The notes: generated by a model from the sequence alone, not told the origin. DNA of 64,000 nucleotides from Streptomyces sulphureus DSM 40104 (GCF_000381025.1 NZ_KB905821.1:1-64000); one strand, 5' to 3'. Numbered from the stretch's first letter, positions 53,322 through 62,839 are shown. Program-made: numbers and translations.

Positions 53322-54569
53322 ATGCAGGGGGACATGACGTGTGAGCCGGAAGTTCTCCAAGCGGCCGAGTGGGACGCGTGGTCGGCACATATCCTCCGTT
53401 CCTTCGGGGCCGAGGAGCCGCCGGAGGAACGCGAGGTGATGCGCGACCTCTCCCGGTGGGAGCGCGGCCTCGTGGTGCGGGACGGGTCCGAAATCGTCGG
53501 CACGGCCGCTTCCTTGCCGTTCCGGATGACCGTGCCCGGCGGCAGCCCGGTCCGCGCCGCAGGCGTCACCTCGGTCTCCACCGCGCCCACGCACCGCAGG
53601 CGGGGCGTTCTCCGCTCCCTGATGCGACGGCAGTTGGACGACCTCCACGAGGCGGGCGAGGAACCGCTCGCCGTGCTCACGGCCACGGAGCCGGCGATCT
53701 ACGGTCGGTTCGGGTACGGCATGGCGTCGCGCAAGGTGGACGCACGGCTCGAAGCGGGCGGGGTGCGGCTGCAACTCCCCCCGTCCGCCGAGAAGGTGCG
53801 GCTGCGTCTCGTCGACGAGCCGGCCCTCGTACGCGAGGAGTGCGAGGAGGTCTACGCCGCCTGCGTGCCGGGGCGCGCGGGGATGCTGGAGCGGCTCCCC
53901 GGCTGGGAGAACCTCGCCCTCCTCGACACGGCGGAGCAGCGCCACGGCGCGACGGCGCTCGCGTGCGTCCTCGCGGAGTCGGAGGGCCGCACCACGGGCT
54001 ACGCCCGCTACGGCCTCAAGCGGGGCCGCGACGAGCGCGGCGTCCACGCGGGCACCGTCCTCGTGCGGGACTTGATGGCGCTCGACCCCGGCTCGGCCGG
54101 CGCCCTGTGGCAGTACCTCCTCGACCTCGACCTGATGTCAACGGTGCACACGGGCAGCCTTCCCGTCGACGACCCGCTCCTGGAGATGGCCGACGACCTC
54201 CGCCGCTGCTCCCCCGTCCTGCGCGACGACCTCTTCTGCCGCCCCGTCGAGGTCGGCCGCGCCCTCGCCTCCCGTGCCTACGCGCAGGGGGTGGACGTCG
54301 TGCTGGAGGTCGAGGACGCCTTCTGCCCGTGGAACTCCGGGCGTTGGCGGCTCAGTGGCGACGAGTCGGGTGCTGCTTGCGAGCCGACCCGGGACGCAGC
54401 CGAACTGTCGCTCACCGTCAGGGAGTTGGGTGCTGCCTACCTGGGCGGCACGTCGCTGCTCTCGCTGGAGCGGGCGGGGCGGGTCGAGGAGATCCGTCCC
54501 GGCGCGCTCCGCGTGGCCTCGGCGGCGTTCCGCACCGAGCCGGCGCCCTGGGTGCCGCACCGGTTCTGA
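53322..54569 (+). CDS. Eis-like GNAT acetyltransferase with sterol-carrier-like domain
   Basis: 415 residues (ATG at 53322; ATG 53334 is an alternative start). The acetyl-CoA site VTSVSTAPTHRRRGVLRSLM lies near residue 90 and ATEPAIYGRFGYGMAS near 120, both typical of Eis. A second GNAT lobe and a sterol-carrier-like C-terminal domain follow. The chain ends in HRF; in mycobacterial Eis the C-terminal Phe carboxylate is the catalytic base, so the chemistry seems conserved. Eis acetylates amines, including aminoglycosides in mycobacteria; the physiological substrate here is unknown. Convergent with the Nei gene, 9 nt apart. Confidence 0.9.
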   Translation: MQGDMTCEPEVLQAAEWDAWSAHILRSFGAEEPPEEREVMRDLSRWERGLVVRDGSEIVGTAASLPFRMTVPGGSPVRAAGVTSVSTAPTHRRRGVLRSLMRRQLDDLHEAGEEPLAVLTATEPAIYGRFGYGMASRKVDARLEAGGVRLQLPPSAEKVRLRLVDEPALVREECEEVYAACVPGRAGMLERLPGWENLALLDTAEQRHGATALACVLAESEGRTTGYARYGLKRGRDERGVHAGTVLVRDLMALDPGSAGALWQYLLDLDLMSTVHTGSLPVDDPLLEMADDLRRCSPVLRDDLFCRPVEVGRALASRAYAQGVDVVLEVEDAFCPWNSGRWRLSGDESGAACEPTRDAAELSLTVRELGAAYLGGTSLLSLERAGRVEEIRPGALRVASAAFRTEPAPWVPHRF

Positions 54570-54578
54570 GGCGTCCGA

Positions 54579-55427
54579 CTAACCGCGCTGCGAAGCCGGT
54601 TGGCAGCGCGGGCACCAGAAGAGGTTCCGCGCGGCGAGTTGCGCGGTGCGCACCTCGGTGCCGCAGAGCAGGCACGGCTGCCCGGCCCTGCGGTAGACGT
54701 AGACCTCCCCGCCGTGGTCGTCGACGCGCGGCGGGCGGCCCATCGCCTCCGGCGTGTGCTCGGGGCGCACGGTGTCGATCCGGCCGCTGCGCACGCCGTC
54801 CCGCATCAGCGCGGCGAGGTCGGCCCAGACGGCGTCGAACTCCTCGCGCGTCAGGGCCCGTCCGGGGAGGTAGGGGTCGATGCCGTGGCGGAAGAGGACC
54901 TCGGCGCGGTAGACGTTGCCGACGCCTGCCACCGTCGACTGCTCCATGAGCAGCGCGGCGACGGTGGTGCGGCTGCGCGAGATGCGCCGCCAGGCGACCT
55001 CTGGTGCGGCGTCGTCGCGGAGCGGGTCGGGGCCGAGCCGTGCGCGGACCGCCTCCGTCTCCTCGGGGGTGAGCAGTTCGCAGCGGGTGGGCCCGCGCAA
55101 CTCCCCGTACTCGACCTCGGGTTGGTCCGCGCCCTCCCGCTGCGGGCCGACGAGCCGGAGCCGTATCTGCCCGACGGGCGGGGGAAGGGGACCGGTGCCG
55201 AACTTGAAGGTGCCGTAGAGCCCCAGGTGGATGTGGACGGTCTCGGCGCGCGAGAAGCCGAGGAAGAGGTGCTTGCCGTGGGCCGTCGCCTCGGTGAGCA
55301 CGGCACCGTCGACGAGGGCGGCACCGTCGGAGAACTTTCCCTGCGGGCTGTCGGCGTGCACGGGGCGTCCGCCGAACCGGTCGCGGCACTCCCCCGCGAG
55401 CCGGTGGATGGTGTGGCCTTCGGGCAA
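54579..55427 (-). CDS. Fpg/Nei-family DNA glycosylase (Nei-like endonuclease VIII)
   Basis: 282 residues beginning MPEGHTIHRLA, with the catalytic Pro2 and Glu3 of the Fpg/Nei family. The H2TH region (LMEQSTVAGVGNVYRAEVLF, about residues 162-181) and the C-terminal zinc finger CLLC...CPRCQ are complete. The enzyme removes oxidised pyrimidines and nicks the abasic site. MPEGH rather than MPELP places it with the Nei group. The last residues after the zinc finger are short. It is followed on the opposite strand by the Eis-like gene. Confidence 0.93.
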   Translation of the reverse strand: MPEGHTIHRLAGECRDRFGGRPVHADSPQGKFSDGAALVDGAVLTEATAHGKHLFLGFSRAETVHIHLGLYGTFKFGTGPLPPPVGQIRLRLVGPQREGADQPEVEYGELRGPTRCELLTPEETEAVRARLGPDPLRDDAAPEVAWRRISRSRTTVAALLMEQSTVAGVGNVYRAEVLFRHGIDPYLPGRALTREEFDAVWADLAALMRDGVRSGRIDTVRPEHTPEAMGRPPRVDDHGGEVYVYRRAGQPCLLCGTEVRTAQLAARNLFWCPRCQPASQRG

Positions 55428-55458
55428 CGCGCCCCCTCGCTCTCCGCGTGCGCCCGCG

Positions 55459-55944
<486 letters not shown>

Positions 55945-55981
55945 GGCGTGGAGTCTAGGCGCATGCCTTCGGCGGGAAGAG

Positions 55982-56022
55982 CGCGGCCCCGCCCTCCCGG
56001 CAGGCGGGAGGGCGGGGCCGCG
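55982..56022 (-). terminator. Terminator of bioY
   Basis: CGCGGCCCCGCCCTCCCG (55982-55999), 5-nt loop, CGGGAGGGCGGGGCCGCG (56005-56022), a perfect 18-bp stem 18 nt past the bioY stop. Confidence 0.9.
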
Positions 56023-56039
56023 TGCGGGAGGGACGCCGG

Positions 56040-56642
56040 TCAGCGGCGGCCGGCGAGCTTCCAGGCGGTGGGGAGCGCGCCCATCGCCAGGGCCATCTTC
56101 AGTGCGTCGCCGACGATGAACGGGACGAAGCCGACGGCGAGCGCCTCGACGAGCGGGATGTCCGTGGCGAACGCGAGGTACGGGACGCCGATCGCGTAGA
56201 TCGCGAGGTTGCCCGCGGCCATGGTGCCTGCGGTGCGCAGGACGCTTCGGTCACCGCCGCGGCGGGCGAGCGAGCCGACCACGACGGCGGCGAGCATCAT
56301 CCCGAAGAGGTAGCCGAAGGTGGCGCCCCCGGCACCGGAGGTGCCGCCCTGGAGCCACGGCACGCCGGCCGCTCCGGCGAGCGTGTAGACGAGCAGCGCG
56401 AGCAGGCCCCGATGCGCACCGAGCCCCGCGCCGACGAGGAGCGCCGCGAAGGTCTGCCCGGTCACCGGCACGGGCGATCCCGGTACGGGCACGACGAGTT
56501 GGGCGGCGGCGCCGGTCAGCGCGGCCCCGCCGAGGACGAGCGCGACGTCGCGGACGCGGGCGCGGGCCGCGGTCGAGGCGGGAACGAGGTCGGCGAGAAC
56601 GGCACCGGGGCGCGTCGCGGCGACTGGGGTGAGGGCACTCAT
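56040..56642 (-). CDS. bioY: BioY, biotin-binding S component of an ECF transporter
   Basis: 200 residues from ATG 56642, about six hydrophobic helices. PVPGSPVPVTGQTFAALLVGAGLG and GGTSGAGGATFGYLFGMMLAA are the BioY signatures, and FVPFIVGDALKM closes the fold. No ATPase or T-component gene lies nearby, so it must use shared ECF modules or act alone. A divergent permease gene lies 298 nt away, and the gap contains a ~20-bp direct repeat. Confidence 0.92.
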   Translation of the reverse strand: MSALTPVAATRPGAVLADLVPASTAARARVRDVALVLGGAALTGAAAQLVVPVPGSPVPVTGQTFAALLVGAGLGAHRGLLALLVYTLAGAAGVPWLQGGTSGAGGATFGYLFGMMLAAVVVGSLARRGGDRSVLRTAGTMAAGNLAIYAIGVPYLAFATDIPLVEALAVGFVPFIVGDALKMALAMGALPTAWKLAGRR

Positions 56643-56775
56643 CGGGCGTCTCCGAGTCTGTCGTCGTGGGTGCTCCGCACGTCCGGAACACGGTGGACCC
56701 GTCGATGCTAGCGGACCGCACGCCCGTACGTTCCGTGACGTTGGTGACACCGACCCGGCGCAACACCCGGATATG

Positions 56776-56815
56776 CACGCTCTGTTGTCCATGCGTCACG
56801 CTCTGCCGAATGCGT
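56776..56815. promoter_or_regulatory. Direct repeat CACGCTCTG-N4/6-ATGCGT in the bioY/permease gap
   Basis: CACGCTCTG (56776) followed by ATGCGT (56791), then again CACGCTCTG (56797) and ATGCGT (56810). The 21-nt pitch equals about two helical turns, so a tandem operator is plausible. The regulator is unknown. Apart from this the 56643-56940 gap shows no gene. Confidence 0.45.
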
Positions 56816-56940
56816 CCGGATGACGGGATGGTGTACTCGATTACTGGACCGGCCGACAGCGGTGCACCCACACTGCCCGCGGCGTCGCCGCCCCCGGGCG
56901 CCGGTCCCCGAACCACCCGCACTCATGAACGGCCCCCCAC

Positions 56941-58362
56941 ATGTCGGCACCCCAGAACGCGGAGCCCGCGGCCCCCTCAGCACAGCGGTCGCTCTCGCAC
57001 GGCCTCAAGCAGCGTCACCTGTCGATGATCGCCCTCGGCGGCGTCATCGGCGCCGGGCTCTTCGTCGGCTCCGGTGCGGGCATCGCCGCCGCCGGGCCCT
57101 CGATCGTCCTCGCCTACGCGGGCTCCGGGTTGCTGGTGATGCTCGTGATGCGGATGCTCGGCGAGATGTCGGCCGCGAACCCGGCGTCCGGCTCCTTCTC
57201 CGTGCACGCCGAGCGCTCGCTCGGCCCGTGGGCCGGGTTCACCGCCGGCTGGATCTACTGGACGCTGCTGTGCGTCGCGATCGCCACCGAGGCGACGGCG
57301 GCTGCCGCGATCGTCGTGAAGTGGCTGCCGGGGACCGAGCCCTGGATGTGGGTCGCGCTCTTCATGCTCCTCTTCTGCGGGAGCAACCTCGCAGCGGTGC
57401 GGAACTTCGGCGAGTACGAGTTCTGGTTCGCCGCGCTGAAGGTGTTCGCGATCTCCGCCTTCCTCCTCCTCGGTGTGCTCGCCGTCCTCGGCGTGCTGCC
57501 TGGGACCGAATCCCCGGGCGGCGGCAACCTGTTCGGGCAGGGCGGCTTCTTCCCCATGGGCACGGACGGGTTGATCGTCGGGCTGCTCGCCTCCGTCTTC
57601 GCGTACGGCGGTCTGGAGACGGTGACGATCGCGGCGGCCGAGTCGGAGAGGCCGGTCTCGGGGGTCGCGAAGGCAGTGCGCACCGCCGTGTGGCGGATCG
57701 CGATCTTCTACGTCGGCTCGATGCTGGTGATCGTCACGCTCATCCCTTGGCACGACCGCGAGGTGCTCGGCGGTCCGTACGCAGCGGTCCTCGGGCACCT
57801 CGGGGTGCCGGCGGCGGCCGAGGTGATGAACGTGGTGGTGCTGGTCGCGCTGCTCTCCGCGATGAACGCCAACATCTACGGCGCCTCGCGGATGTCCTAC
57901 TCGCTCGTGGAGCGGGGCGAGGGGCCGCAGTTCCTCAACCGCCTCAGTCGGCAGGGGGTTCCGCGGTACGCGGTGGTGGGCTCGTCGCTCTTCGGGTTCG
58001 TGGCCGTGCTCTTCAACTTCTGGTGGCCGGACACGGTCTTCCGCTGGCTGCTGAACATGGTCGGCGCGGCGACGCTCGTCGTCTGGGGGTTCATCGCCGT
58101 CTCGCAGCTCATCACCCGTCACCGGCTGGAGCGGACGGCGCCGGAGAAGCTGGTGGTGCGGATGTGGCTCTTCCCCGGGCTCACCGTGGCGGCGCTGCTG
58201 GGGATCGTCGCCGTCCTGCTCCTGATGCTCCGCGAGGGCGAGACGCGGACCCAACTCGCCTTCACCGCAGGGCTGACGGTCGCCCTCGCCTGCGGCGGCC
58301 TCGTGCGGCAGTTCCTCGCCGGGCGGCGACGCGCCCCCGTGGAGGACGTCCGGCGCGAGTAG
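56941..58362 (+). CDS. Amino acid permease (APC superfamily, GabP/AnsP-like)
   Basis: 473 residues, 12 predicted helices. It opens HGLKQRHLSMIALGGVIGAGLFVGSG, the conserved first helix with the substrate-binding G[AG]GLF break. Then GPSIVLAYAGSGLLVMLVMRMLGEM, FGEYEFWFAALKVFAI and MNANIYGASRMSYSLVERGEGP (helix 8 region) follow. The amino acid transporter family of AnsP/GabP/CycA is clear; the substrate is not. ATG start; single gene followed by a very strong terminator. Confidence 0.92.
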   Translation: MSAPQNAEPAAPSAQRSLSHGLKQRHLSMIALGGVIGAGLFVGSGAGIAAAGPSIVLAYAGSGLLVMLVMRMLGEMSAANPASGSFSVHAERSLGPWAGFTAGWIYWTLLCVAIATEATAAAAIVVKWLPGTEPWMWVALFMLLFCGSNLAAVRNFGEYEFWFAALKVFAISAFLLLGVLAVLGVLPGTESPGGGNLFGQGGFFPMGTDGLIVGLLASVFAYGGLETVTIAAAESERPVSGVAKAVRTAVWRIAIFYVGSMLVIVTLIPWHDREVLGGPYAAVLGHLGVPAAAEVMNVVVLVALLSAMNANIYGASRMSYSLVERGEGPQFLNRLSRQGVPRYAVVGSSLFGFVAVLFNFWWPDTVFRWLLNMVGAATLVVWGFIAVSQLITRHRLERTAPEKLVVRMWLFPGLTVAALLGIVAVLLLMLREGETRTQLAFTAGLTVALACGGLVRQFLAGRRRAPVEDVRRE

Positions 58363-58392
58363 CAGTCCGGCCCACCGACAGCAGCGCGCGGC

Positions 58393-58434
58393 AACGGAGC
58401 GGAGCGCCCCGAGTGAGGGGCGCTCCGCTCCGTT
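58393..58434 (+). terminator. Terminator of the amino acid permease gene
   Basis: AACGGAGCGGAGCGCCCC (58393-58410), 6-nt loop, GGGGCGCTCCGCTCCGTT (58417-58434), perfect 18-bp stem followed by a T-rich stretch. Confidence 0.93.
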
Positions 58435-58459
58435 TCTCGTTCTTGCTGCTACCTTCTTT

Positions 58460-58476
58460 TTGCAAGTAATGTGCAA
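58460..58476 (+). promoter_or_regulatory. Nur box (nickel-dependent repressor site) upstream of sodF
   Basis: TTGCAAGTAATGTGCAA fits the Streptomyces Nur consensus tTGCaa-N5-ttGCAA with one deviation. It lies 17 nt before the sodF ATG, over the promoter/leader, next to a T-run. Nur with Ni2+ would repress sodF here. Confidence 0.78.
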
Positions 58477-58493
58477 GAGCGGAGGGCGCGCAC

Positions 58494-59135
58494 ATGTCTG
58501 TCTACACGCTTCCTGAACTCCCCTACGACTACTCGGCCTTGGAACCCGTGATCACCGGCGAGATCATCGAGCTCCACCACGACAAGCACCACGCCACCTA
58601 CGTCAAGGGCGCCAACGACGCCCTGGAGCAGCTCGCCGAAGCTCGGGACAAGGACCAGTGGGCCGCGATCAACGGCCTGGAGAAGAACCTGGCCTTCCAT
58701 CTCTCGGGCCACATCCTGCACTCGATCTACTGGCAGAACATGACGGGAGACGGCGGCGGCGAACCGTTGGAGAAGGACGGGACGGGGGAGCTCGCCGACG
58801 CCGTCGCCGAGTCCTTCGGCAGTTTCGCCAAGTTCAAGGCGCAGCTCACCAAGGCGGCGGCGACCACGCAGGGTTCGGGGTGGGGCGTCCTCGCCTACGA
58901 GCCCGTCACCGGCCGGCTCATCGTCGAGCAGGTCTACGACCACCAGGGCAACGTGGGTCAGGGCTCGGTGCCGATCCTCGTCTTCGACGCCTGGGAGCAC
59001 GCCTTCTACCTCCAGTACCGGAACCAGAAGGTGGACTTCGTCGAGGCGATGTGGCGCGTCGTCAACTGGCAGGACGTCGCCGAGCGTTACCGCGTGGCGA
59101 AGGAGCGCGCCGGCTCGCTGATCCTGGCGCCCTGA
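58494..59135 (+). CDS. sodF: Iron (Fe/Mn-type) superoxide dismutase
   Basis: 213 residues. Metal ligands fit: His in ELHHDKHHATYVKG (about 28), His in FHLSGHILHSIYW (about 75), Asp and His in VFDAWEHAFYLQY (about 164 and 168). The sequence GSGWGVLAYEP and the overall form match Streptomyces SodF. It disproportionates superoxide in the cytoplasm. GGAGGG lies 7 nt upstream of the ATG. The adjoining Nur box implies expression only when nickel is scarce and the nickel enzyme SodN, expected elsewhere, cannot be used. Confidence 0.95.
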   Translation: MSVYTLPELPYDYSALEPVITGEIIELHHDKHHATYVKGANDALEQLAEARDKDQWAAINGLEKNLAFHLSGHILHSIYWQNMTGDGGGEPLEKDGTGELADAVAESFGSFAKFKAQLTKAAATTQGSGWGVLAYEPVTGRLIVEQVYDHQGNVGQGSVPILVFDAWEHAFYLQYRNQKVDFVEAMWRVVNWQDVAERYRVAKERAGSLILAP

Positions 59136-59169
59136 CCGGGCGCTGTTCCCCGCGCCCGGTCAGGGCGCC
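59126..59169 (+). terminator. Terminator of sodF
   Basis: GGCGCCCTGACCGGGCGC (59126-59143, including the stop codon), 8-nt loop, GCGCCCGGTCAGGGCGCC (59152-59169), a perfect 18-bp stem. Confidence 0.88.
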
Positions 59170-59220
59170 GTGTTCCCTGTCCTCGTGATCGTCTTCTCAC
59201 CCTTCGCGCGGACAGGTACA

Positions 59221-59261
59221 GGCGGGGGCGGGCCCCGGCAGATCCGGACCCCGCCTCCGCC
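59221..59261 (-). terminator. Terminator of the DsbA-fold gene
   Basis: GGCGGGGGCGGG at 59221 pairs with CCCGCCTCCGCC ending at 59261 with few mismatches, 17 nt past the stop. Confidence 0.6.
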
Positions 59262-59277
59262 GCCTGCTGCGCAGGCG

Positions 59278-59907
59278 TCAGTCGAAGATGGGCTCGACGT
59301 CGCGGGTGCGCTTGAGCTCGAAGAAGCCGGGCGTGGAAGCGACGAGGAGCGTCCCGTCCCACAGCTTCGCCGCAGCCTCGCCCTTCGGGGCCGGCGTGAC
59401 GACGGGGCCGAAGAAGGCGATCTGCTCGCCCGCGGCGCCCGGCACCGCGATCACCGGTGTACCGACCTCCTGGCCGACGAGGTCGATGCCGGCCTTGTGC
59501 GAGGCGCGGAGCCGCTCGTCGTAGGCGTCGGTGTCGGCCGCCTCGGCGAGGTCGGCAGGCAGCCCTGCCTCGACGAGCGCCGCCTCGATCACCTCGCGGC
59601 CCCTGCCCTCTGCGCGGTTGTGGAAGCGGACGCCGAGCGCCGTGTAGAGCGGGCCGAGCACCTCGCTCCCGAACTTCTCCTCGGCCGCGATGCAGACCCG
59701 CACAGGGGCCCATCCGGACGCCATCAACTCACGGTAGTGCTCAGGGAGTTCGTCGAGCCGGGGCTCATTGAGCACGGAGAGGCTCATCACGTGCCAGCGC
59801 ACCTGCACGTCCCGTACCTTCTCGACCTCCAGCATCCAGCGGGACGTCATCCAGGCCCAGGGGCAGAGTGGGTCGAACCAGAAGTCGACGGGTGTCTTCT
59901 CCGACAC
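59278..59907 (-). CDS. DsbA-family thioredoxin-fold protein (Rv2466c-like) with CPWA site
   Basis: 209 residues. TPVDFWFDPLCPWAWMTSRWMLEVEKVRDVQVRWHVMSLSVLNE closely follows the mycobacterial mycothiol-dependent reductase Rv2466c, with the same inserted helical domain and the end GPVVTPAPKGEAAAKLWDG...FFELKRTRD. The active site is CPWA (codons TGC CCC TGG GCC), so the second cysteine of CPWC is missing and only a monothiol mechanism is possible. A role in mycothiol-linked redox chemistry is likely. ATG start; divergent from pepN. Confidence 0.88.
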   Translation of the reverse strand: MSEKTPVDFWFDPLCPWAWMTSRWMLEVEKVRDVQVRWHVMSLSVLNEPRLDELPEHYRELMASGWAPVRVCIAAEEKFGSEVLGPLYTALGVRFHNRAEGRGREVIEAALVEAGLPADLAEAADTDAYDERLRASHKAGIDLVGQEVGTPVIAVPGAAGEQIAFFGPVVTPAPKGEAAAKLWDGTLLVASTPGFFELKRTRDVEPIFD

Positions 59908-60154
59908 GGGTTCTCCTTTGCGGCCGTCTCAGTGCGGTGGCGTTCGGCGGCGCGGGGAGCCGGGCCGCCGGAGGCAAGGGTATGCGTCACGGGTGACAAC
60001 CGACGGCGCGGCGAGGGCATTCCTCCGCTGCGCCGCGGCTGCCGGTTCCGGGCGTGTGACCGCGTGCGATCCTGATCCGGTCGTCCACCCAGCGAGACGC
60101 GCGCCGCCGACCACCACAGCGGCCGGGCGTGCGCGCGAGATGAGGAGCCGTGCC

Positions 60155-62833
60155 GTGCCCGGAGAGAACCTGACGCGCGAGGAGGCCCGCGAGCGGGCCG
60201 GGTTGCTCGACGTGCGCGAGTACGAGATCTCCCTCGACCTGCGCTCCGCCCTCTCCCCGCCACCGGCCGCAGGCCCCCGGACGTTCCGCTCCACGACGAC
60301 GATCAGGTTCGACTGCGCACACGAAGGCGCCGAGACCTTCGCCGACCTGCTCGCCCCGCACGTCCATTCGGTGCAGCTCAACGGCGAGTCCCAGCCCGTC
60401 GACCGGATCTTCGACGGCAGCCGCATCGCCCTCACGGGGCTGCGCTGCGGCACCAACGAACTCACCGTCGACGCACAGTGCGCCTTCAGCCGCACCGGCG
60501 AGGGCATGCACCACTTCGTCGACCCGGAGGACGGCGAGACCTACCTCTACACCCAGTACGAACCCGCCGATGCACGCCGCGTCTTCGCCAACTTCGAGCA
60601 GCCCGACCTCAAGGCCCCCTACGACTTCACCGTCACGGCACCCGCCGGTTGGACGGTGCTCAGCAACGGCGCCCAGGAGGGCGAACCGCGCCCCCTCGAC
60701 GACGGCGCCTCCGCGGTCTGGCGGTTCGCGCGGACACAGCCGATCTCCACCTACATCACGACCGTCGTCGCCGGCCCGTACCACTACGTCTCCGACGTCT
60801 ACCGGCGCCCCCTCGACGGCGGACGCACCCTGGAGATCCCGCTCGGCGCGCTCTGCCGCAAGGGCCTCGCCCCGTACTTCGACTCCGACGACATCTTCAC
60901 CGTCACCAAGCAGGGCCTCGACTTCTTCCACGAACACTTCGACTACCCGTACCCGTTCGGCAAGTACGACCAGGCGTTCGTCCCCGAGTACAACCTCGGC
61001 GCCATGGAGAACCCCGGTTGCGTCACCTTCCGCGAGGAGTACATCTTCCGCGGGAAGGTCACCGCGGCCTCCTACGAGCGCCGCGCCAACACGATCCTCC
61101 ACGAGATGGCCCACATGTGGTTCGGCGACCTCGTCACCATGGAGTGGTGGGACGACCTGTGGCTGAAGGAGTCCTTCGCCGACTTCATGGGCGCGCTCGC
61201 ACTCGTGGAGGCGACCCGCTTCACCGACGCATGGATCACCTTCGCCAACGGCCGCAAGTCCTGGGCCTACCGCGCGGACCAGCTCCCCTCCACGCACCCG
61301 ATCACCGCCGACATCCGCGACCTCCAGGACGCCAAGCTCAACTTCGACGGCATCACCTACGCCAAGGGCGCTTCCGTCCTCAAGCAGCTCGTCGCCTATG
61401 TCGGAAGGGACGCCTTCCTGGAGGGCGCGCGCCGCTACTTCAAGCGGCACGCGTGGGGCAACACCCGCCTCGACGACCTCCTCTCCGTCCTCGCGGAGAC
61501 CTCGGGCCGCGACATGACGGAGTGGTCGCGCGCCTGGCTCCAGACGCCCGGAGTCAACGTCCTCACCCCGCAGTTGACCTACGACTCGCACGGCCGCCTC
61601 ACCGAACTCGGGGTGCTCCAGGAAGCGGCGCCGCTTCCAGGCGCGGGGCAGGAGGGCGTGCTGCGCCCGCACCGCATCGCCGTCGGGCTTTACCGCAGGG
61701 ACGCCGCCGAGGGGACCCTGGAGCGGTACGCGCGCGCCGAGATCGACGTGGCGGGGCCGCACACGCCGGTCCCCCAACTCGTCGGCGCCGAGCGGCCCGA
61801 CCTCGTCCTCGTCAACGACGAGGACCTCACCTACGCCAAGGTCAGATTCGACGAGGTCTCCCTGCAAACCCTCCGCGACCACCTCGGCGACCTCGCGGGC
61901 CCTGCCGCGGTCCCCGGCGCGACGCCCGGGCCCGCCTCGTACAACCCCTCGATGTCCCGGGCGATCTGCTGGTCCGCGCTGTGGAACCTCACGAGGGACG
62001 GGCTGGTCCCGGCGCGCGACTTCGTCGGCATGGTGCTGAGGTTCGCCGGTGAGGAGAGCGACATCGGGGTGCTCCAGATGCTCCAGTCCCAGGCGCGCAC
62101 CGCCGTGGAGCTCTACACCGCGCCCGCCTTCCGCGAGGAGACGGAGCGGCGACTCGCCGAGGGCGCCGTCTCGCAGTTGCGCCTCGCCCCGCCCGGCAGC
62201 GGCCATCAGCTCGCCTGGGCACGGTACTTCGCCTCACTCGCGACCGCCGAGCGCGACCTGCGGGTGCTGCGCGGGCTGCTCGACGGGCGCGGCGGCATCG
62301 ACGGACTCGACATCGATCAGGAGATGCGGTGGACGCTGCTGGGCTCGCTCGCCGCCGCAGGTGAGGCCGACGCGGCCGAGCTGGAGCGCGAACTCGCCCG
62401 CGACGACACCGCTTCGGGCAAGCGCCACCAGGTGCGGTGCCTGGCGGCGCGGCCCTCGGCCGAGGTGAAGGCCGACGCCTGGGGCCGGGTCGTCGAGGCC
62501 GACACCCTCTCCAACGCCCTCGTGGAGGCGACGCTCGCGGGCTTTCAGCAGCCGGGCCAGCGGGAGTTGACCGCACCGTACGTCCGACCCTACTTCGAGG
62601 TGCTGGAGCGCGTCTGGGCCGAGCGCTCGATCGAGAGCGCCATGTCCGTGGTGCGCGGGCTCTTCCCGGCGTACCAGACGGAGCCGGCCACGCTCGCCGC
62701 CGCCGACGCATGGCTGACGGCGCACGAGGGCGCGGCGCCCGCGCTGCGCCGCCTCGTCCTGGAGGGCCGCGACGACCTCGCGCGCTCGCTGCGGGCCCAG
62801 GAGACGGACGCGGAGGCGGACGAGCCGGAGTGA
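60155..62833 (+). CDS. pepN: Aminopeptidase N (M1 zinc metalloprotease)
   Basis: 892 residues from GTG 60155 (GAGGAG 7 nt upstream; PGENLTREEARERAGLLDV is the family start). The exopeptidase motif LGAMENPGCVTF is near residue 282 and the zinc site HEMAHMWFGDLV near 316 with the distal Glu in LKESFADF; the ERAP1-like C-terminal helical domain is complete. It removes N-terminal residues from peptides in the cytoplasm. The longer frame upstream has no family sequence. Convergent with the sigma factor gene. Confidence 0.96.
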   Translation: MPGENLTREEARERAGLLDVREYEISLDLRSALSPPPAAGPRTFRSTTTIRFDCAHEGAETFADLLAPHVHSVQLNGESQPVDRIFDGSRIALTGLRCGTNELTVDAQCAFSRTGEGMHHFVDPEDGETYLYTQYEPADARRVFANFEQPDLKAPYDFTVTAPAGWTVLSNGAQEGEPRPLDDGASAVWRFARTQPISTYITTVVAGPYHYVSDVYRRPLDGGRTLEIPLGALCRKGLAPYFDSDDIFTVTKQGLDFFHEHFDYPYPFGKYDQAFVPEYNLGAMENPGCVTFREEYIFRGKVTAASYERRANTILHEMAHMWFGDLVTMEWWDDLWLKESFADFMGALALVEATRFTDAWITFANGRKSWAYRADQLPSTHPITADIRDLQDAKLNFDGITYAKGASVLKQLVAYVGRDAFLEGARRYFKRHAWGNTRLDDLLSVLAETSGRDMTEWSRAWLQTPGVNVLTPQLTYDSHGRLTELGVLQEAAPLPGAGQEGVLRPHRIAVGLYRRDAAEGTLERYARAEIDVAGPHTPVPQLVGAERPDLVLVNDEDLTYAKVRFDEVSLQTLRDHLGDLAGPAAVPGATPGPASYNPSMSRAICWSALWNLTRDGLVPARDFVGMVLRFAGEESDIGVLQMLQSQARTAVELYTAPAFREETERRLAEGAVSQLRLAPPGSGHQLAWARYFASLATAERDLRVLRGLLDGRGGIDGLDIDQEMRWTLLGSLAAAGEADAAELERELARDDTASGKRHQVRCLAARPSAEVKADAWGRVVEADTLSNALVEATLAGFQQPGQRELTAPYVRPYFEVLERVWAERSIESAMSVVRGLFPAYQTEPATLAAADAWLTAHEGAAPALRRLVLEGRDDLARSLRAQETDAEADEPE

Positions 62834-62839
62834 GGAAGA

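Noticed and set aside
59987..62206. A 739-codon minus-strand open frame opposite pepN
   Set aside because: Shadow of the pepN coding frame; Val/Gly/Glu/Arg-rich with no recognisable domain.
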